Origin: UBA4658 sp002405485
GTDB taxonomy: Bacteria; Planctomycetota; Phycisphaerae; Phycisphaerales; UBA1924
Reading direction: 5' to 3'
DNA length: 24,409 nucleotides
NCBI GenBank assembly: GCA_036823255.1
Contig: DAISGC010000063.1
Span: forward strand, 1 to 24,409
Part shown: positions 22,273 to 24,409 of the stretch, one piece after another
How the letters are laid out: each line of letters starts with the position of its first letter
How positions within the stretch are numbered: the first letter of the stretch is position 1
Translations under genes and position numbers: made by a program
The notes under the pieces: model-generated
Seen by the model: the letters and a program-made list of their open reading frames with translations, nothing else
What the model was told of the DNA's origin: nothing
The model's database searches: none

Positions 22273-23037
22273 ATGACAACCTTCGCCGCCGCCGACACAC
22301 GTGCACGCTCTGTTCGCTATCGCATTCTCGCTGCGTCTGTGCTTGCGTCCGGGTTTGCGGCCGCGCTCGGCGGCTGCACTGCGGGAGAGCGGCAGGCGGC
22401 GTCGCGCGGCGATGTTCTGACGGCGGAGAGGCAGCGTGCTCTGTCGCCCGCGCAGGTCGTGGCGGAGCTTCAGGCGGGCAACCAGCGTTTCGCGTCGGGC
22501 AAGGGGACGCGCATGGACTATGCGGCGCAGGTGCGGGGCACCGCCGGCGGGCAGTTCCCCAAGGCGGTGGTGCTGTCGTGCCTGGATTCGCGCATCCCGC
22601 CCGAGATCATCTTCGATCAGGGCATCGGGGACATCTTCGTGGCCCGCGTGGCGGGCAACTTCGAGAACACCGACATCCTGGGCAGCATGGAGTTCGCGAC
22701 TGCCGCCGCCGGCGCGCGGGCGATCGTGGTGCTGGGGCACGACCACTGCGGGGCGGTCAAGGGCGCGGTCGATGACGTCAAGCTCGGGAATCTGACGGCG
22801 ACGCTCGACAACATCAAGCCGTCGGTCCAAGCCGTCCGGGCGACGATGCCTGGTCCGCATACGTCCAAGGACGAGGCCTTTGTGCAGGCCGTCGCGGTGG
22901 ACAACGTCCGCCGCACCGTGCAGGACATCGCCGCACGCAGCCCGGTGCTGGCCGACCGCATCGCCAAGGGCGAGCTGGTCATCGTGGGCGGCATGTACGA
23001 CCTGCACACCGGCAGGGTCGAATGGCTGGACCGCTGA
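22273..23037 (+). CDS. Beta-carbonic anhydrase, predicted lipoprotein
   Basis: 254 aa from the ATG at 22273. It interconverts CO2 and bicarbonate. The zinc ligands and active-site pair are all present: Cys103, Asp105 and Arg107 in S-C-L-D-S-R, and His156 and Cys159 in G-H-D-H-C-G-A. G-N-F-E-N-T and M-Y-D-L-H-T-G near the end are usual for the family. Upstream of the enzyme domain (which begins near residue 58, L-S-P-A-Q-V-V) is a lipoprotein signal: R-Y-R, a hydrophobic stretch, and the lipobox A-L-G-G-C35. So it is probably tethered to a membrane outside the cytoplasm, unlike the common cytosolic beta enzymes. It has no visible operon partner. Confidence 0.92.
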   Translation: MTTFAAADTRARSVRYRILAASVLASGFAAALGGCTAGERQAASRGDVLTAERQRALSPAQVVAELQAGNQRFASGKGTRMDYAAQVRGTAGGQFPKAVVLSCLDSRIPPEIIFDQGIGDIFVARVAGNFENTDILGSMEFATAAAGARAIVVLGHDHCGAVKGAVDDVKLGNLTATLDNIKPSVQAVRATMPGPHTSKDEAFVQAVAVDNVRRTVQDIAARSPVLADRIAKGELVIVGGMYDLHTGRVEWLDR

Positions 23038-23107
23038 TCCAGACGCAGAGCGATGTTCACTGGGCGGGTGGCCAGACTTCACACTGTGGCATGAGTCGTG
23101 CCGCCAC

Positions 23108-23168
23108 GTGGCACCGACCACGAACATCGCATGTGCGTGCTAGCGACCGGGGGCATGTGGCACCGACC
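23108..23168. repeat. Short direct repeat GTGGCACCGACC
   Basis: Two copies, 23108-23119 and 23157-23168, 49 bp apart, each preceded by CAC or CAT. They lie in the 191-bp gap between the converging carbonic anhydrase and FGE-like genes (23038-23228), which holds no other feature I can support. Confidence 0.5.
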
Positions 23169-23228
23169 GAAAGGACCAAGTTCTCTCCCCCGAACCACTG
23201 ATCGCAAGAACAAGATTCCCCCGAATCA

Positions 23229-24284
23229 TCAGATTCTCCTTCTCCGAAAGAGAACCCCACCACTGACGAGCAACATGATCGCAGTCGATGGGGATGGGAT
23301 ACTTGACGCAATTCGGAACCCGGCGCTGAAAATCGATCTTGTCGGAAAGGTGCCGCCGAACACATCGATTCTGTCGACCACGACCGGTCCGCTGTACCAA
23401 TAACTGCCTTCAAACAGGCGATCATTCTGTTGTTGCGGCGTGAACTGAATGACCTTTTCCGTCCACTCCGACGTCCCGCCAGCGGTGTCGTACAACCCCC
23501 AAGGGCTGGTGACGTTTGCATAGGCCCCCAGCGGCACGTCTCCAGGGGAAAGGTTCGGGAACGCCCAGCCACCGGCATTCGCTTGGCCCAGTGACCCCGG
23601 TGCAAGCGACGGCGGTGGGCCAGAGATCGGGGCTGTGTCGCTGGTGATCGAGTACTTCCACCATCCGCCCTGACCGGGGCCGTTCTTGTTCGGGTCGTAA
23701 TGGGCGGCCTTCAGCCACTCGTCCCAGCTTGGAATCCAGTACCGTGCGCCGGGCGAGCGCGTGACCTGATCGGTGAAGATGTTGCCGAAGTACCCAAACG
23801 TGCTCACGTCATACGCCCCGCTCTCAAATGCCGCGAGGTCGCTGGACTTGCCGTTGTGGAGCCAGTTGCAGTACATCGCGGCCATGCGCCAGTCGATGTT
23901 GCCCACCGGCAGCATCTCGCGTCCGGGCAGCACCTGCCAACGTCGGCCGCCGGGGTTCTGAGCGGTGGCCGAGCTTGCGCCCCAGAAGTCCGGCGGGACC
24001 AAGTGGGGCGACTGATTGCCGCCGGGTCGATCAAACGCGGCGTTGAAGAACTCGACCCACTGAGCCGTGGTGACTTCAAACTTGCCGATGGAGTACTCGT
24101 AGTTGACGCGCCCGCGACCAATCGCACGATCATCGGGCGTGCCATCGCCCGGCCAGGGTGCATTGCCGACGGCTCGGATGCGGGCGAAGTCGATGCCGGA
24201 GTTGGGGTCGATGTCGGCGTGGGCGCCAGTTGTCGCCAACGTCGCCGCGCACATCGACGCACCTGCGACCATCCGGAATGACAT
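23229..24284 (-). CDS. Secreted FGE/SUMF1-fold protein with PEP-CTERM-like tail
   Basis: 351 aa from the ATG at 24284, with AGGGG 9 nt upstream. There is a signal peptide (MSFRMVAGASMCAATLATTGAHA). The domain follows the formylglycine-generating-enzyme pattern: G-K-F-E-V-T-T-A-Q-W-V-E-F-F-N-A, M-Y-C-N-W-L-H, Y-W-I-P-S-W-D-E-W-L-K-A-A, G-L-Y-D-T-A-G-G-T-S-E-W, F-E-G-S-Y-W and S-A-G-F-R-I-A. The copper-binding Cys pair that true FGE enzymes carry near the C-terminal end of the domain is not seen, so sulfatase activation is unlikely; a binding or structural role is more probable. The C-terminus is I-P-S-P-S-T, a hydrophobic helix, then R-R-R-R-I, an exosortase-type tail with P-S-P in place of P-E-P. 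Confidence 0.88.
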   Translation of the reverse strand: MSFRMVAGASMCAATLATTGAHADIDPNSGIDFARIRAVGNAPWPGDGTPDDRAIGRGRVNYEYSIGKFEVTTAQWVEFFNAAFDRPGGNQSPHLVPPDFWGASSATAQNPGGRRWQVLPGREMLPVGNIDWRMAAMYCNWLHNGKSSDLAAFESGAYDVSTFGYFGNIFTDQVTRSPGARYWIPSWDEWLKAAHYDPNKNGPGQGGWWKYSITSDTAPISGPPPSLAPGSLGQANAGGWAFPNLSPGDVPLGAYANVTSPWGLYDTAGGTSEWTEKVIQFTPQQQNDRLFEGSYWYSGPVVVDRIDVFGGTFPTRSIFSAGFRIASSIPSPSTAIMLLVSGGVLFRRRRI

Positions 24285-24409
24285 ATGAGCAGACCCCTAT
24301 TCCAGACCAATCCAGGATCAATCCCGATGGTCTCTCCCCGGAGAATCAGCGTACCACGCGGACTGGCTGCCGCAAGGCCCGCCGCGGCCAGAGGTCGAAG
24401 ACGATGAGG
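24285..24409 (-). promoter_or_regulatory. Upstream region of the FGE-like gene
   Basis: 125 bp to the window end. On the minus strand TGG-TACGCT (hexamer 24348-24353) lies about 65 nt before the ATG, inside the 12-mer TCAGCGTACCAC (24346-24357) shared with the sigma-factor upstream region. No gene is visible in the rest. Confidence 0.35.

Noticed and set aside
23108..23168. The GTGGCACCGACC pair as a minimal CRISPR array
   Set aside because: The repeat is only 12 bp with two copies, there are no further units and no cas gene nearby.

Overview
The window looks like chromosomal DNA of a high-GC planctomycete, most probably class Phycisphaerae (order Phycisphaerales). Three things point there. 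Three exported proteins end in the paired dockerin-like module with a terminal Cys (…DIFDFLNAWFAGC type) that is common in that group. There is an ECF sigma factor next to a large Ser/Thr kinase with a beta-propeller tail, a hallmark planctomycete pair. Several secreted proteins carry PEP-CTERM-like tails. No rRNA, tRNA, CRISPR array or insertion sequence was seen.

Layout. 1-2652 (+): two secreted proteins with the C-terminal dockerin-like module, the first (lamin-tail domains) cut by the window edge. 2655-3971 (-): an unrecognised HTH protein. 4183-8329 (-): a membrane Ser/Thr kinase preceded, 7 bp apart, by an ECF sigma factor. 8472-10343 (+): a secreted C39-like cysteine-peptidase/propeller protein with the same dockerin-like end. 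10369-15507: the most unusual stretch, described below. 15504-16433 (-): dapA, whose stop codon overlaps the terminase stop. 16735-18287 (-): two tandem paralogous PEP-CTERM-type proteins, the upstream one with its start codon out of frame because of an octanucleotide repeat. 18476-19525 (-): a solitary beta-class DNA methyltransferase. 19799-22003 (+): an M60 metallopeptidase resembling animal TCAF proteins. 22273-23037 (+): a beta-carbonic anhydrase predicted to be a lipoprotein. 23229-24284 (-): an FGE/SUMF1-fold protein with a PEP-CTERM-like tail.

The central island (10369-15507) has a CI/LexA-like self-cleaving repressor (-) facing away from three co-directional genes (+): a small protein with two predicted HTH segments, an ABC-ATPase fused to a GNAT acetyltransferase domain, and a full-length phage-type large terminase with ATPase and nuclease residues intact. 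No portal, capsid, tail, integrase or lysis gene accompanies them. The intergenic region is comparatively AT-rich and holds a good sigma70-like promoter, two CCGAACA repeats 22 bp apart and an 18-bp palindrome. The simplest reading is a DNA-damage-inducible cassette built around DNA packaging or cleavage, either a domesticated prophage remnant or a dedicated DNA-transfer or defence module. Its function is inference.

Regulation elsewhere: three genes (2655-3971, 19799-22003, 22273-23037) have a TAnnnT hexamer ending exactly 6 nt before the ATG and no good ribosome-binding site, which suggests leaderless mRNAs.
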